A stretch of 64,000 nt of DNA, from positions 1,178,001-1,242,000 of the forward strand of contig JBBCGH010000001.1 of NCBI GenBank assembly GCA_037200445.1. The letters are read 5' to 3'. Source of the DNA: Alphaproteobacteria bacterium (GTDB lineage: Bacteria; Pseudomonadota; Alphaproteobacteria; Rhizobiales; Xanthobacteraceae). Below, piece by piece: positions 1 through 9,132 of the stretch; position 1 is the first letter of the stretch, and every line of letters starts with the position of its first letter. The notes below the pieces were generated by a model that worked only from the letters and a program-made list of their open reading frames with translations, was not told the DNA's origin and ran no database searches. The translations under genes were made by a program, and so were the position numbers.

Positions 1-1
1 C

Positions 2-217
2 GATACGCGCGGCGAGCTCACCACCGCATGCCGCGCGCTCGATCGCGTGATCCGGGCGGGGCGTTACTGGATACCGCACTGGTATCTGGCGGCGCATCGC
101 ATCGCTTACTGGGACGTGTTCGGCTTTCCGCCGACGAAGCCCGGATTTTCACGCGGCATTCCCGACACATGGTGGTACGATCAGGAGAAGGCAGCGAAGC
201 TCGAGCGGGGGCGGTAG
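2..217 (+). CDS. yejA: ABC transporter substrate-binding protein, C-terminal fragment (YejA-like)
   Basis: This is the last 71 codons of a gene that begins before the window; it ends in TAG at 215-217. The reading frame contains the run YWIPHWYLAAHRIAYWD and a C-terminal PDTWWYDQEKAAKL segment, which fits the end of family 5 extracellular solute-binding proteins of the YejA / microcin C type. The permeases yejB and yejE and the ATPase yejF follow on the same strand, so the fragment should be the periplasmic peptide-binding subunit. The start and signal peptide cannot be seen. The family call rests on this tail plus the gene order. Confidence 0.8.
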   Translation, partial: DTRGELTTACRALDRVIRAGRYWIPHWYLAAHRIAYWDVFGFPPTKPGFSRGIPDTWWYDQEKAAKLERGR

Positions 218-218
218 C

Positions 219-263
219 GCATGATCCCGAAGGACGGGGACCGGTTTTCGGATAAGATCATGC
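219..263. repeat. Palindromic intergenic repeat, family A, copy 1
   Basis: The outer arms GCATGATC and GATCATGC flank a core resembling CCGAAGGACGGGGACCGG and TTTTCGGATAA, so the element can fold into one hairpin. It lies directly after the yejA stop and before yejB. Related copies are at 11065, 25067, 39034, 42917 and 57548. Similar elements are widespread between genes in rhizobial genomes. It may act as a 3' end or mRNA-stability hairpin; that role is inferred. Confidence 0.75.
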
Positions 264-304
264 GCAAGAAAACATCATGAAACGCCCCGCGTAACGAGCC
301 CCGA

Positions 305-1414
305 ATGGCCGCGTACATTCTTCGCCGCATCCTGTTCATGATCCCGACACTGCTCGGGATCATGCTGGTTTCGTTCGTGGTGGTGCAGTTTGCGCCGGGC
401 GGTCCGGTCGAACGCGTGATCGCGCAAATCTCGGGGAGCGACACCGGCGCGACCTCGCGCATCTCCGGCTCGCAGGGCGGCGATTTCGGTTCGCGCGCCC
501 CGCAGATGGGCGCGGGCGGCGAGGTCAATTCGAAGTATCGCGGCGCGCAGGGCCTCGACCCCGAGTTCATCAAGAGCCTCGAAAAGCAGTTCGGCTTCGA
601 CAAGCCGGCCTGGCAGCGTTTCGGGCTGATGATCTGGAACTTCGCCACCTTCGATTTCGGCAAGAGCTTTTTCCGCGATACCAGCGTGATCCAGCTCATC
701 AAGGAAAAGCTCCCGGTGTCGATGTCGCTCGGCATCTGGATGACGCTGATGACCTACCTGATCTCGATCCCGCTCGGCATCCGCAAGGCGGTGAGCGACG
801 GCTCGCCGTTCGACACCTGGACGTCGAGCATCATCATCGTCGGCTATGCAATCCCGGGCTTCCTGTTCGCGATCCTGCTCATCATCCTGTTCGCGGGAGG
901 ATCTTTCTGGGACCTCTTCCCGCTGCGCGGCCTCACCTCGGACAATTGGGCGGCGCTGCCGTGGTATTCGAAAATCATCGACTATTTCTGGCACCTCGTG
1001 CTGCCGATCACCTCGATGGCGCTCGCAGCCTTCGCCACGATGACGCTGCTCACCAAGAACTCGTTCCTCGACGAAATCCGCAAACAATATGTTCTGACCG
1101 CGCGTGCCAAGGGCTGCACGTCGGGCCAGGTGCTTTACGGCCACATCTTCCGCAATGCGATGCTGATCGTGATCGCCGGGTTTCCCGGCGCCTTCGTGCA
1201 CGCATTCTTCACCGGCGCGCTGTTGATCGAGACGATCTTCTCGCTCGATGGGCTCGGCCTGCTCGGCTTCGAGAGCGTGCTCAACCGCGACTACCCCGTC
1301 GTGTTCGCGACGCTCTACATCTTCTCGCTCGTCGGCATCGCGGTGAACCTGCTCGCCGATCTCACCTACACCTGGGTCGATCCGCGCATCGACTTCGAGA
1401 CCCGGGAGGTGTGA
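305..1414 (+). CDS. yejB: Microcin C / peptide ABC transporter permease YejB
   Basis: This 369-residue protein is a binding-protein-dependent transport permease of the DppB/OppB class. It opens with the typical MAAYILRRILFMIPTLLG membrane segment and has several further hydrophobic helices. A conserved permease loop lies near residues 262-285 (RAKGCTSGQVLYGHIFRNA). The length fits YejB (about 365). An insert around residues 45-80, rich in Gly and Ser, is characteristic of the YejB subgroup. It forms the inner-membrane channel with YejE, fed by YejA and powered by YejF. yejE begins immediately after the stop, so the two are co-translated. ATG at 305 is the first in-frame start after the repeat. 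Confidence 0.93.
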   Translation: MAAYILRRILFMIPTLLGIMLVSFVVVQFAPGGPVERVIAQISGSDTGATSRISGSQGGDFGSRAPQMGAGGEVNSKYRGAQGLDPEFIKSLEKQFGFDKPAWQRFGLMIWNFATFDFGKSFFRDTSVIQLIKEKLPVSMSLGIWMTLMTYLISIPLGIRKAVSDGSPFDTWTSSIIIVGYAIPGFLFAILLIILFAGGSFWDLFPLRGLTSDNWAALPWYSKIIDYFWHLVLPITSMALAAFATMTLLTKNSFLDEIRKQYVLTARAKGCTSGQVLYGHIFRNAMLIVIAGFPGAFVHAFFTGALLIETIFSLDGLGLLGFESVLNRDYPVVFATLYIFSLVGIAVNLLADLTYTWVDPRIDFETREV

Positions 1415-2596
1415 GTGGACGCGCGGACGGACCAGCGGACTCCGGATACCACCGCCGTCGGCGTGATGGGTCTCGACGTGCCGCCGGAGCCGCACTCGCT
1501 CACCATGTCGCCGATCAACCGGCGGCGCTGGGAGAACTTCAAGGCAAACAGGCGCGGCTACGCAGCGTTCTGGATCTTCCTTGTGCTGTTCGTGGTGACG
1601 CTGTTTGCCGAGTTTCTGGCCAACGACAAGCCGTTCCTGGTGCGCCTGGAAGGCAGGACCTTCATCCCGGTGCTCTTCACCTATCCGGAGACCGCGTTCG
1701 GAGGCGAGTTCGAGACCGCGGCCGACTATCGCGATCCGTATTTGCGCAAGCTGATCGCCGAGAAGGGCGGGCGGATGTTCTTCCCGCCAGTCCACTTCTC
1801 TTATTCGACCCACAACCTCAATCTCCCGACGCCCGCGCCATCGCCGCCGACCTGGATGCTCAAGGCGGAGCAATGCAAGGCGGCAGCCGAGAAGATCGGC
1901 GGCAGCGGCTGCCGCGATCTCGAAGTCAACTGGCTCGGCACCGACGACCAGGGCCGCGACGTGCTCGCCCGGCTGATCTACGGCTTTCGCATCTCGGTGC
2001 TGTTCGGGCTCGCGTTGACGCTCATCTCGTCGGCGATCGGTGTCGCGGCCGGCGCCGTGCAGGGCTACTTCGGCGGCTGGACCGATATGCTGTTCCAGCG
2101 CTTCATCGAGATCTGGACCTCGATCCCCTCGCTTTATCTGCTGCTGATCATCTCGTCCGTGCTGGTGCCGGGCTTCTTCGTGCTGCTCGGCATATTGCTG
2201 CTGTTCTCGTGGGTGTCGCTGGTCGGACTGGTGCGCGCCGAATTCCTGCGCGGGCGCAATTTCGAATACATCCAGGCGGCGCGTGCGCTTGGCGTCTCGA
2301 ACCGCACCATCATGTTCCGGCATCTCTTGCCGAACGCCATGGTCGCCACCATGACGTTCCTCCCGTTCATCGTGTCGTCCTCGGTGATGACGCTGACCGC
2401 GCTCGACTTCCTCGGCTTCGGCCTGCCGCCCGGCTCGCCTTCGCTGGGTGAGCTGCTGTCGCAGGGCAAGGCCAATATCCAGGCGCCGTGGCTCGGGCTC
2501 TGCGGCTTCATCACGGTCGCCTTCATGCTCTCGCTCCTGATTTTCATCGGCGAGGCGGTGCGCGATGCGTTCGATCCCAGAAAGACGTTTGGGTGA
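1415..2596 (+). CDS. yejE: Microcin C / peptide ABC transporter permease YejE
   Basis: This 393-residue DppC/OppC-type permease is the second channel subunit. The GTG start at 1415 directly follows the yejB stop; an internal ATG at 1466 is a possible alternative. A cytoplasmic N-terminal arm of about 50 residues leads into the first membrane helix (AFWIFLVLFVVTLFAEFL). A long periplasmic loop of roughly 100 residues follows, with LGTDDQGRDVLARL just before the transmembrane domain, as in OppC proteins. The ATPase-contacting loop is near RAEFLRGRNFEYIQAARALG. It ends 31 bases before a toxin-antitoxin pair that separates it from its ATPase gene, an unusual break in a normally tight operon. Confidence 0.93.
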   Translation: MDARTDQRTPDTTAVGVMGLDVPPEPHSLTMSPINRRRWENFKANRRGYAAFWIFLVLFVVTLFAEFLANDKPFLVRLEGRTFIPVLFTYPETAFGGEFETAADYRDPYLRKLIAEKGGRMFFPPVHFSYSTHNLNLPTPAPSPPTWMLKAEQCKAAAEKIGGSGCRDLEVNWLGTDDQGRDVLARLIYGFRISVLFGLALTLISSAIGVAAGAVQGYFGGWTDMLFQRFIEIWTSIPSLYLLLIISSVLVPGFFVLLGILLLFSWVSLVGLVRAEFLRGRNFEYIQAARALGVSNRTIMFRHLLPNAMVATMTFLPFIVSSSVMTLTALDFLGFGLPPGSPSLGELLSQGKANIQAPWLGLCGFITVAFMLSLLIFIGEAVRDAFDPRKTFG

Positions 2597-2627
2597 AAGT
2601 GTGATATGTTATCGGCAAGGTGTTGCC

Positions 2628-2855
2628 ATGAATAAGATCGTGCGAGAACAGTACCCGGTAAGATCGTTGCCCGCCGATTTGCGTGAAGGGCTCGATCCGA
2701 AGAGTAGTGTTCGCGTTGTTATTGAGCAGAGCGAACCTGTTGCCGGGCAACAAAAGAAACTTCGTGGCTTGATGGAAAGCGTCCGCGCTGCTCAGCCGTT
2801 GGATAGCGACCCGGTCCGCAGAATCAGAAAGCTGCGTGATGAGTGGGACGATTGA
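2628..2855 (+). CDS. Putative VapB-type antitoxin
   Basis: This 75-residue, charged protein is encoded directly before a PIN-domain toxin and overlaps it. An earlier in-frame ATG at 2565 lies inside yejE and is rejected; the ATG at 2628 comes after yejE has stopped. The N-terminus (MNKIVREQYPVRSLPADLRE) looks like a short DNA-binding arm. The C-terminus is a charged helix rich in Arg and Asp, ending RKLRDEWDD, suited to wrapping around the toxin. The codons are less GC-rich than in the flanking yej genes. The antitoxin role is inferred from position and size; the protein does not show an obvious AbrB or RHH signature to me. Confidence 0.75.
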   Translation: MNKIVREQYPVRSLPADLREGLDPKSSVRVVIEQSEPVAGQQKKLRGLMESVRAAQPLDSDPVRRIRKLRDEWDD

Positions 2856-3327
2856 ACCCAAAATCACCGACCGAATCTATCTCGATACCGATGTCTTTAT
2901 CGAAGCCTTCGAGGGGCGCGGCAGGTTGCGAGTCCTCCTACAGTCATTCCTGCCCATGGAACCGGTTCGGATTCCGCAACGATTGGTCACGAGCGAACTT
3001 ACTCTTAGTGAGCTTCTCGTGAGGCCCCTGGAGCTGCAGCGTGACGACCTTATCAATGTGTACGACAATTGGATGATAACCAACCCGTATCTGGAGATTG
3101 TGCCAATCGATCGCGGCGTCTTGTTCAAAGCCGCGTTGCTGCGAGCGAAGAGCAAGTCGCTAAAGCTTCCCGATGCAATTCATCTGACAACCGCCCAAGA
3201 AATGAATTGCAGGTATTTTTTGACGAACGATGATCGTATCAAGGGGCCACATGGCGTAGAAATTCTCGCGCTTGATGAGATCAATATTGAAGCCTTCTTG
3301 AATGGTGTGGCCAATGCCACCTTTTGA
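2839..3327 (+). CDS. PIN-domain toxin, VapC family
   Basis: This 162-residue protein has the four acidic PIN positions: YLDTDVF near residue 16, SELTLSELL in the middle, LPDAIHL, and FLTNDDR toward the C-terminus. VapC proteins are Mg-dependent ribonucleases that cut tRNA or rRNA and are held inactive by the upstream antitoxin. The start, ATG 2839 or GTG 2836, overlaps the antitoxin stop, the usual coupling. Its 3' end runs 14 to 26 bases into the start region of yejF. The pair therefore sits inside the yejABEF operon and may affect how yejF is translated. It has lower GC than its neighbours, suggesting transfer. Confidence 0.9.
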   Translation: MSGTIEPKITDRIYLDTDVFIEAFEGRGRLRVLLQSFLPMEPVRIPQRLVTSELTLSELLVRPLELQRDDLINVYDNWMITNPYLEIVPIDRGVLFKAALLRAKSKSLKLPDAIHLTTAQEMNCRYFLTNDDRIKGPHGVEILALDEINIEAFLNGVANATF

Positions 3328-5017
3328 ACCCCTTCTCTCCGTCCGCGATCTCTCGGTCGCCTTCCGTCAGGGCGAACGCCAGATTCTGGCGGTCGACCGC
3401 ATTTCGTTCGACCTGAAGAAGGGCGAAACCCTCGCGCTGGTCGGCGAGTCGGGCTCCGGCAAATCCGTGACCGCGCTCTCCGTGATGAAGCTCCTGCCTT
3501 ATCCGGCGGCGAGCCACCCCTCGGGCACGATTCATTTCAAGGGACGGGAGCTGATCGGCCTCTCCGAGCGCGAAATCCGCGAGGTGCGCGGCAACGACAT
3601 CACGATCATCTTCCAGGAGCCGATGACCTCGCTCAATCCGCTGCACACCATCGAGAAGCAGATCGGCGAGATCCTGCTGCTGCACGGCGGAATGACCGGC
3701 AAGCCGGCGCGCAGGCGTATCATCGAGTTGCTGACGCAAGTGGGCATCCCTGAGCCGGAAGGACGCCTTGCGAGCTATCCGCACCAGCTCTCCGGCGGGC
3801 AGCGCCAGCGCGTCATGATCGCGATGGCGCTTGCCAACGAACCCGACCTCTTGATCGCCGACGAGCCGACCACCGCGCTCGACGTCACGGTGCAGGCGCA
3901 GATTCTCACGCTCTTGAAGGATCTGCAGACACGCCTCGGCATGGCGATGCTGTTCATCACCCACGATCTCGGCATCGTGCGCCGCCTCGCCGACCGCGTT
4001 TGCGTCATGAAGGACGGCAAGATCGTCGAGGCGGGAGCCGTGCAGGACGTGTTCGAAAGCCCGCAGCATGCGTACACGAAGGCCCTGCTCGCGGCTGAAC
4101 CCAAGCCCGATCCGGCGCCGCTCTGTCCGGACGCTCCGATGGTCATCCAGACCGAAGACCTCAAGGTCTGGTTTCCGATCAAGCGCGGCCTCATGCGCGG
4201 GGTGGTGGGCCATATCAAGGCGGTGGACGGCGTCTCGATTGCGGTGCGCCAGGGCGAGACGCTCGGGATCGTCGGCGAATCCGGTTCCGGCAAAACGACG
4301 CTCGGACTTGCGATTCTGCGCCTGATCTCGTCGGAAGGGCCGATCGTTTTTTTTGGCAAGCAGCTTCAAGGGCTGAATTTCAAGGCGATGCGTCCCGTCC
4401 GCCATGACATGCAGATCGTGTTCCAGGACCCGTTCGGCTCGCTCTCGCCGCGCATGTCGGTCTCCGACATCATCGAGGAGGGGCTGTGGGTGCACCAGCC
4501 GCAACTCACCGCAGCGCAACGCGAGGCGAAGGTGATCGCCGCGCTCGAGGATGTGGGGCTCGATCCCGAGACGCGGTTCCGCTATCCGCACGAGTTCTCC
4601 GGCGGACAGCGCCAGCGCATCGCGGTCGCGCGCGCGGTCGTGCTGGAGCCGACTTTCGTCGTTCTCGACGAGCCGACCTCCGCGCTCGACATGCTGATCC
4701 AGACGCAGATCGTCGAGTTGCTGCGCGACCTGCAGAAGCGGCACAATCTCACTTATCTGTTCATCTCGCACGATCTGCGCGTCGTCCTGGCGCTTGCGTG
4801 CCGGCTGATCGTGATGCGCAACGGCAAGGTCGTGGAGGAAGGACCCGCCGCCGAGCTCTTCGCCCATCCGCGGAGCGACTACACGCGCGCGCTGTTTGCC
4901 GCCGCGTTCAATCTCGAGGCCGTGCCCGAGGGCGTGCTGACCGAGCGCGTGCCGCGTCGTCCGAAAGAGGTGGAGACGGGGGTCGAGGCCGGCCAGGATT
5001 GGGATGTCCGCGAATGA
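3314..5017 (+). CDS. yejF: Microcin C / peptide ABC transporter ATP-binding protein YejF
   Basis: This 567-residue protein holds two fused ABC ATPase domains. The first has Walker A GESGSGKS near residue 45 and signature LSGGQRQR; the second has GESGSGKTT near residue 330 and FSGGQRQR. Each is followed by a Walker B of the [12 protein letters not shown] or [11 protein letters not shown] kind. It energises the YejBE channel. The start is uncertain: ATG 3302 or ATG 3314 both lie inside the end of the VapC gene, and neither has a strong ribosome-binding site, so translation may depend on coupling to the toxin. The later start gives an N-terminus ([17 protein letters not shown]) that fits the family. 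Confidence 0.94.
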   Translation: MPPFEPLLSVRDLSVAFRQGERQILAVDRISFDLKKGETLALVGESGSGKSVTALSVMKLLPYPAASHPSGTIHFKGRELIGLSEREIREVRGNDITIIFQEPMTSLNPLHTIEKQIGEILLLHGGMTGKPARRRIIELLTQVGIPEPEGRLASYPHQLSGGQRQRVMIAMALANEPDLLIADEPTTALDVTVQAQILTLLKDLQTRLGMAMLFITHDLGIVRRLADRVCVMKDGKIVEAGAVQDVFESPQHAYTKALLAAEPKPDPAPLCPDAPMVIQTEDLKVWFPIKRGLMRGVVGHIKAVDGVSIAVRQGETLGIVGESGSGKTTLGLAILRLISSEGPIVFFGKQLQGLNFKAMRPVRHDMQIVFQDPFGSLSPRMSVSDIIEEGLWVHQPQLTAAQREAKVIAALEDVGLDPETRFRYPHEFSGGQRQRIAVARAVVLEPTFVVLDEPTSALDMLIQTQIVELLRDLQKRHNLTYLFISHDLRVVLALACRLIVMRNGKVVEEGPAAELFAHPRSDYTRALFAAAFNLEAVPEGVLTERVPRRPKEVETGVEAGQDWDVRE

Positions 5018-5101
5018 CCAAGGCGCTCGCGCCGCCATATTGAATGACGCCTTCAATCGCTGATAGTGTTTTCCCTGCGTCTACAGTTTGGGGAGGGCTA
5101 G

Positions 5102-5539
5102 ATGGCAAAGAAGGCGAAAAAGGCAAAGGCAAAAGCAAAGAAGACCAGGAAGGCAAAATCCGCGAAGAAGACCGTCAAGCGGCAAGTCAGCAAACCCGGA
5201 CCGAAGCCGGCATCGAACGACGCCGGGCTTGGCATCGTCAGCGTCGAGGCGACGGCCGACCTGATGCCGCCGGGTCCGTTCCGCTTCCGGGTCCATGCCC
5301 GCATCGAAGCGCCGACGCCAGGCTTCACGGCGTTCCTCGTCAAGGCCGTGCCGCAGGGCATCAATCCGGCGATCCTGATCCTCGACGTCGTGCTGGTGAA
5401 AAAGCCCGGCACCGTCATCCAGGTCGTAACCGAGATCGATGCCGACTACGCGGACAAGAACTACAAGGGCAAGTACAGCCAGGTCACCGTGCGCTACGGC
5501 AAGGTGACCAAGACCGCCAAGGTCGAGATCGTCGTCTGA
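5102..5539 (+). CDS. Hypothetical protein with lysine-rich N-terminal tail
   Basis: This 145-residue protein has a remarkable N-terminus. About 14 of the first 27 residues are lysine and much of the rest is alanine, resembling histone H1 tails or alphaproteobacterial DNA-binding proteins. Residues 45-145 alternate hydrophobic and polar residues (FRFRVHARIEAPTPGFTAFL, then AKVEIVV at the end), which suggests a beta-sandwich. A good ribosome-binding site (GGGGAGGG) precedes ATG 5102. It stands alone between yejF and ghrA. I do not recognise the family. A nucleic-acid or polyanion-binding role is possible from the tail alone. Confidence 0.8.
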   Translation: MAKKAKKAKAKAKKTRKAKSAKKTVKRQVSKPGPKPASNDAGLGIVSVEATADLMPPGPFRFRVHARIEAPTPGFTAFLVKAVPQGINPAILILDVVLVKKPGTVIQVVTEIDADYADKNYKGKYSQVTVRYGKVTKTAKVEIVV

Positions 5540-5618
5540 CCGTCGTTTGACGCGGGCGGACGGACGCCGCTAGAGAAGCCGTCATGGCACTGCTTCTCTC
5601 CTCTCCGCTTGCCGCCTG

Positions 5619-6584
5619 ATGAGCAAAGGCGCACTCGCCCTCCTTATCACCGGCGGCACCGAAAACTGGGCGCCCGGACGCTGGCGCGAGCAGTTCAAAC
5701 GCGTTTGCCCCGAACGGCCGGTGGCGCTCCTTCCCGAGGACGCGATCGATCCGGAGACGGTGCGCTACGCGGCGGTGTGGAAACCAAAGCCCGGCATGCT
5801 CGGCGACTTCCGCAAGCTCGAAGTCATCTTCAATCTCGGGGCGGGTGTCGATGCGGTCGTCGCCGACCTCACCTTGCCACCGGTCCCGCTGGTGCGCGTC
5901 GCGGTCGAGGACCTCACCGCCCGCATGACCGAATACGTCTTGATGCATGTGCTGATGCATCACCGCCGCCAGGGTTACTACGCGGAGAGCCAACGCAACA
6001 AAGTCTGGGCGCCGAAGCTGCAATGGGCGGCGCGCGACTTGCGCGTCGGCATCATGGGGCTCGGCGTGCTCGGGCGCGACGCGGCCGAGGTGCTCGCGCG
6101 CATCGGCTTCGATGTGGCGGGCTGGAGCAGCACCTGGAAGGCCATTCCGGGGATTAAATGTTTCGCGGGCGAGAGTCAGCTCGGCGACTTCCTGGCGCGT
6201 ACCGACGTGCTGGTTTGCCTGCTGCCGCTGACGCCGCAAACGCGCGGCATTCTCGATCGCCGCACCTTTTCGCGCCTTGCGCGCGACGGAGAGCTCGGCG
6301 GCCCGGTCATCATCAATGCGGGGCGGGGCGGGTTGCAGAACGAGAATGACTTGCTGGCCGCGCTCGACGACGGCACGCTGCTCGCCGCGACGCTCGATGT
6401 GTTTCACGAGGAGCCCTTGCCGCCGGACAGCCCGTTCTGGACGCATCCGAAGGTGACGCTGTCGCCGCACAACGCGGCCGACACCGATCCCGACGCGATT
6501 TCGCTCTATGTGGCGGAGCAGATCGCCCGCCACGAGCGCGGCGAGCCGCTGGCGAATGTGGTGGACCGCAAGGCGGGCTACTGA
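5619..6584 (+). CDS. ghrA: Glyoxylate/hydroxypyruvate reductase A-type D-2-hydroxyacid dehydrogenase
   Basis: This 321-residue NAD(P)H-dependent reductase is predicted to convert glyoxylate to glycolate and hydroxypyruvate to D-glycerate in the cytoplasm. The dinucleotide-binding fold is seen at GIMGLGVLGRDAAEVLAR (about residues 144-161). The catalytic Arg lies in IINAGRGG, the Glu in FHEEPLP and the His in SPHNAAD, in the right order and near the C-terminus. The length matches GhrA (312 in E. coli) better than the longer GhrB/SerA types. ATG 5619 starts 79 bases after the previous gene. It looks like a single-gene unit, followed by an inverted repeat. Confidence 0.88.
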   Translation: MSKGALALLITGGTENWAPGRWREQFKRVCPERPVALLPEDAIDPETVRYAAVWKPKPGMLGDFRKLEVIFNLGAGVDAVVADLTLPPVPLVRVAVEDLTARMTEYVLMHVLMHHRRQGYYAESQRNKVWAPKLQWAARDLRVGIMGLGVLGRDAAEVLARIGFDVAGWSSTWKAIPGIKCFAGESQLGDFLARTDVLVCLLPLTPQTRGILDRRTFSRLARDGELGGPVIINAGRGGLQNENDLLAALDDGTLLAATLDVFHEEPLPPDSPFWTHPKVTLSPHNAADTDPDAISLYVAEQIARHERGEPLANVVDRKAGY

Positions 6585-6612
6585 GACGTCGCGGGCCGGG
6601 GACGCGGGCCGC

Positions 6613-6742
6613 CCTTCCCTGGAGGGGGAGGGTCGGCGAGCATCGCAGATGCGAGCCGGGGTGGGGTGAATCTTTCTTGCGAAGCGTCACCCCACCCCGA
6701 CGCTCACTTCGTTCGCGTCGACCCTCCCCCTCCAGGGGAGGG
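6613..6742. repeat. Long GC-rich inverted repeat, family B, copy 1
   Basis: The left arm CCTGGAGGGGGAGGGTCG pairs with the right arm CGACCCTCCCCCTCCAGG. Inner arms include GGGGTGGGGTGA against TCACCCCACCCC around a short loop. The element fills the gap between the convergent ghrA and NlpC/P60 genes. Four elements of related design lie at 33031, 34599, 39848 and 44641. It resembles a pair of REP-like hairpins. No protein gene is seen in this gap. Confidence 0.8.
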
Positions 6743-6763
6743 TAAATGGAGTATGCGGCTCGC

Positions 6764-7597
6764 TCAGAGCCCTCTCACGCTTGTGACCTCGCTGCCTGCC
6801 GCGCTGATGCGCGCGATCGCCTCGGCGATCGGCTCGATCGCGACGCCCATGTGAAATGCGTTCGCATGTACGATCGTTGTTGCGTCGCGCACGATTGCCA
6901 TGTGGCCTTTCCAGAAGATCAGATCGCCGCGCCGCGCGCCCGCGAGGTCGATTCGCCGACCGACCTCCCGCTCGATCATGTCGGTGTCGCGTGGACAGGT
7001 CATGCCGCAGGCGTGAAGCGATACCTGCGTGAGGCCGGAGCAGTCGAGCCCATGGTTCGTCTTGCCGCCCCACAGGTAAGGCGTGCCGAGGAACCGCTCG
7101 GCGACCGCGACGAAATCGCGCTCGTATCCGCCAAGCGGCGCGAGATGCGCGGCCGGCAAGAATCCGATCGGCGACACCGCGAACCGATCCTGCTCCCGCA
7201 TCACCGTGAGCCTGGCGCCGAGCGGCGGCATCGCGACGGGTGGCAGCTTGATCGACGGACCGGGAAACGCCAGCGTACGCAGCGCCGTCACCTTGTGCGT
7301 CGCCGTTCCACGCGGCGCGAGCAGCGCATTCGCCGGCAGCCAGCCCACATAGCCGTCCTCGGCGAGCTGGCCCCAGGCCCAGCCCTCGTCGTTGAACTCG
7401 TAGACCGTGACGCGCTCGCCCAGCAGCGCCTCGGTCATCAGCGGCGCGTCTGGCGAGGGGGCCTCGCGCACGGGCGCCTGTGCGTCGATCACCTCGCGCG
7501 CTTCTCCGTCGACAAAACGCGCCGCGTCCACCTTGCCCTCAAGGTGCCGCGCCGCGAGATCGGGCCGGGCCGGGGTGATGCGCGGATCGAAATTCAC
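6764..7597 (-). CDS. NlpC/P60 family cell-wall peptidase
   Basis: This 277-residue protein is a cysteine peptidase likely to cut gamma-D-Glu-meso-DAP bonds in peptidoglycan peptides. Residues 35-95 form an SH3-like domain ([21 protein letters not shown]), with a second SH3-like stretch to about 150. The catalytic domain begins near 160: Cys186 in LDCSGL, His232 in GHMAIV, and His244 or Asn246 in HANAF as the third residue. The start is GTG 7597. No clear signal peptide is present, which is common in rhizobial members. It follows the aminopeptidase gene by 23 bases on the same strand, so the two probably recycle wall peptides together. Confidence 0.9.
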   Translation of the reverse strand: MNFDPRITPARPDLAARHLEGKVDAARFVDGEAREVIDAQAPVREAPSPDAPLMTEALLGERVTVYEFNDEGWAWGQLAEDGYVGWLPANALLAPRGTATHKVTALRTLAFPGPSIKLPPVAMPPLGARLTVMREQDRFAVSPIGFLPAAHLAPLGGYERDFVAVAERFLGTPYLWGGKTNHGLDCSGLTQVSLHACGMTCPRDTDMIEREVGRRIDLAGARRGDLIFWKGHMAIVRDATTIVHANAFHMGVAIEPIAEAIARISAAGSEVTSVRGL

Positions 7598-7620
7598 CGG
7601 AAGCGCTCCATCGGACGGGA

Positions 7621-8997
7621 CTATCCGTAGCGCTCCTTAAGGAGCGCATAAAGCGCGCGCGCGATCTGGCATTCGCCGCCGTCGGGACGCGCGGGTTTGG
7701 CGCTCGGCGTCCAGGCGTAGATGTCGAAATGCGCCCATGCTTTCGCGGCAGAGACGAACCGCGAAAGAAACAGCGCCGCGGTGATCGAACCCGCTTGTGG
7801 CCCGCCCACATTGTTGATGTCGGCAGTCTTCGAATCGAGCAGCGACTCGTAAGGTCGCCACAGCGGCATGCGCCACATCGGATCGCGTTCCGCCTCGGCG
7901 TGCCGCGCGAAATCGGCGGCAAGCTTGTCGTCGTGCGTGTAAAGCGGCGGCAGCTCCGGCCCAAGCGCGACGCGCGCAGCGCCGGTCAGCGTCGCCATGT
8001 CGACGATCAGCTCGGGCATTTCCTCGTCCGCAAGCGCGAGCGCATCGGCGAGCACCAGCCGGCCTTCGGCGTCGGTGTTGCCGATCTCGACCGTGATGCC
8101 TTTGCGTGAGCGGTAGATGTCGAGCGGCCGGAACGCATCGCCCGAAATGGCATTTTCGACCGCCGGGATCAGCACCCGCAGCCGCACCTTGAGTTTCGCG
8201 TCCATGATCATGTGCGCGGCCGCAAGCACGTTGGCGGCGCCACCCATGTCTTTCTTCATGATCAGCATGCCGCTGTCGGGCTTGATGTCGAGCCCGCCGG
8301 TGTCGAAGCAGACGCCCTTGCCGACCAGCGTGATTTTCGGTGCGCCCGGATCGCCCCAGGTCAGATCGATGAGGCGCGGTGCGCGCGGCGACGCGCGGCC
8401 GACCGCATGGATCAACGGAAAGTTCTGTTTCAGAAGGTCGTCGCCGACGATGCTTTGGACCTTCGCGCCGTGCTTCTCGCCGAGTTCGCGCGCAGCCTGC
8501 TCGAGCTCGGCGGGCCCCATGTCGTTTGCGGGGGTGTTGATGAGATCGCGGGCGAGCGTGACGCCTTCGGCGATGCGCGACAAATCCGCGCCGTCCAGTC
8601 CGTCCGGGATTTCAAGCCGCGCGCCGTTGCCATCGGCCTTGCGATAGCGCGTGAACCGGTAAGAGCCGAGTGCGAAGGCGAGCGCGGCAAGCCGCGCGTC
8701 ATGCGGCGCATTGGCGAAGCGGTAGCTGCCGGCGGGCAGCAGGCCGGGCAGGCGGCCCGGCAGGAAGCGGTCCTTCCCGGATTTCTCCGCAGGCTCGATC
8801 CCGAACAGCACGCCCGCGAGCGCACCGTTCTCGCCGGGGAGCAGCAGCGACTGCCCCGCCTTCGGCTCGAATCTCGCGGTTTCGGCGAAACGCAGTGCCG
8901 CCGCGCCGAGCTGCGCGCGCACCGCACTCCAGTTGTCGCTGTTGACGAACCAGACCGGAACGGACGCGCCGCCCGGTGCGGCAAAGGCCGGATGCAT
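7621..8997 (-). CDS. Leucyl aminopeptidase family protein (peptidase M17)
   Basis: This 459-residue metalloaminopeptidase removes N-terminal residues from peptides in the cytoplasm. The C-terminal catalytic domain has the family motifs: Lys227 and Asp232 in [16 protein letters not shown], and NTDAEGRL at about 307-314, which carry the two metal ligands and the catalytic Lys and Arg. The N-terminal 150 residues are the less conserved regulatory domain. ATG 8997 is preferred to an ATG 69 bases upstream because it is preceded by GGGGAC. The length is slightly shorter than PepA (about 500), matching the second M17 paralogue usual in rhizobia. It forms an operon with the NlpC/P60 gene. Confidence 0.9.
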   Translation of the reverse strand: MHPAFAAPGGASVPVWFVNSDNWSAVRAQLGAAALRFAETARFEPKAGQSLLLPGENGALAGVLFGIEPAEKSGKDRFLPGRLPGLLPAGSYRFANAPHDARLAALAFALGSYRFTRYRKADGNGARLEIPDGLDGADLSRIAEGVTLARDLINTPANDMGPAELEQAARELGEKHGAKVQSIVGDDLLKQNFPLIHAVGRASPRAPRLIDLTWGDPGAPKITLVGKGVCFDTGGLDIKPDSGMLIMKKDMGGAANVLAAAHMIMDAKLKVRLRVLIPAVENAISGDAFRPLDIYRSRKGITVEIGNTDAEGRLVLADALALADEEMPELIVDMATLTGAARVALGPELPPLYTHDDKLAADFARHAEAERDPMWRMPLWRPYESLLDSKTADINNVGGPQAGSITAALFLSRFVSAAKAWAHFDIYAWTPSAKPARPDGGECQIARALYALLKERYG

Positions 8998-9058
8998 CGA
9001 GAAGTCCCCGCGGACGGTCCTGCTAGCATGCGCTCGGGAGCCGGTGAAGTTCCTCCGA

Positions 9059-9073
9059 TTAACCAAGCCTTAG
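9059..9073 (+). promoter_or_regulatory. Possible CtrA-type box upstream of tadD
   Basis: TTAA, seven bases, then TTAG lie about 60 bases before the tadD start, approaching the CtrA consensus TTAA-N7-TTAA. A similar TTAACCAAG-containing site lies upstream of cpaB. CtrA control of pilus genes is known from Caulobacter; use of this site is inference. Confidence 0.35.
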
Positions 9074-9132
9074 GGTTAACGATCTATTGCTGGGGCGGGC
9101 TGGCGCGGGTTTTTCGCCGGTGGAGCAGCATC

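Noticed and set aside
275-2323. Open frame of 682 codons on the minus strand opposite yejB and yejE
   Set aside because: Low-complexity Arg/His/Glu composition and fully antisense to conserved permease genes.
5014-5043. Nine-codon frame MTKALAPPY overlapping the end of yejF (ATGA)
   Set aside because: Coupled-looking, but too short to support as a gene; it could be the head of a lost downstream gene.
3281-5056. Open frame of 591 codons on the minus strand opposite yejF
   Set aside because: No domain, biased composition, antisense to a clear double ABC ATPase.
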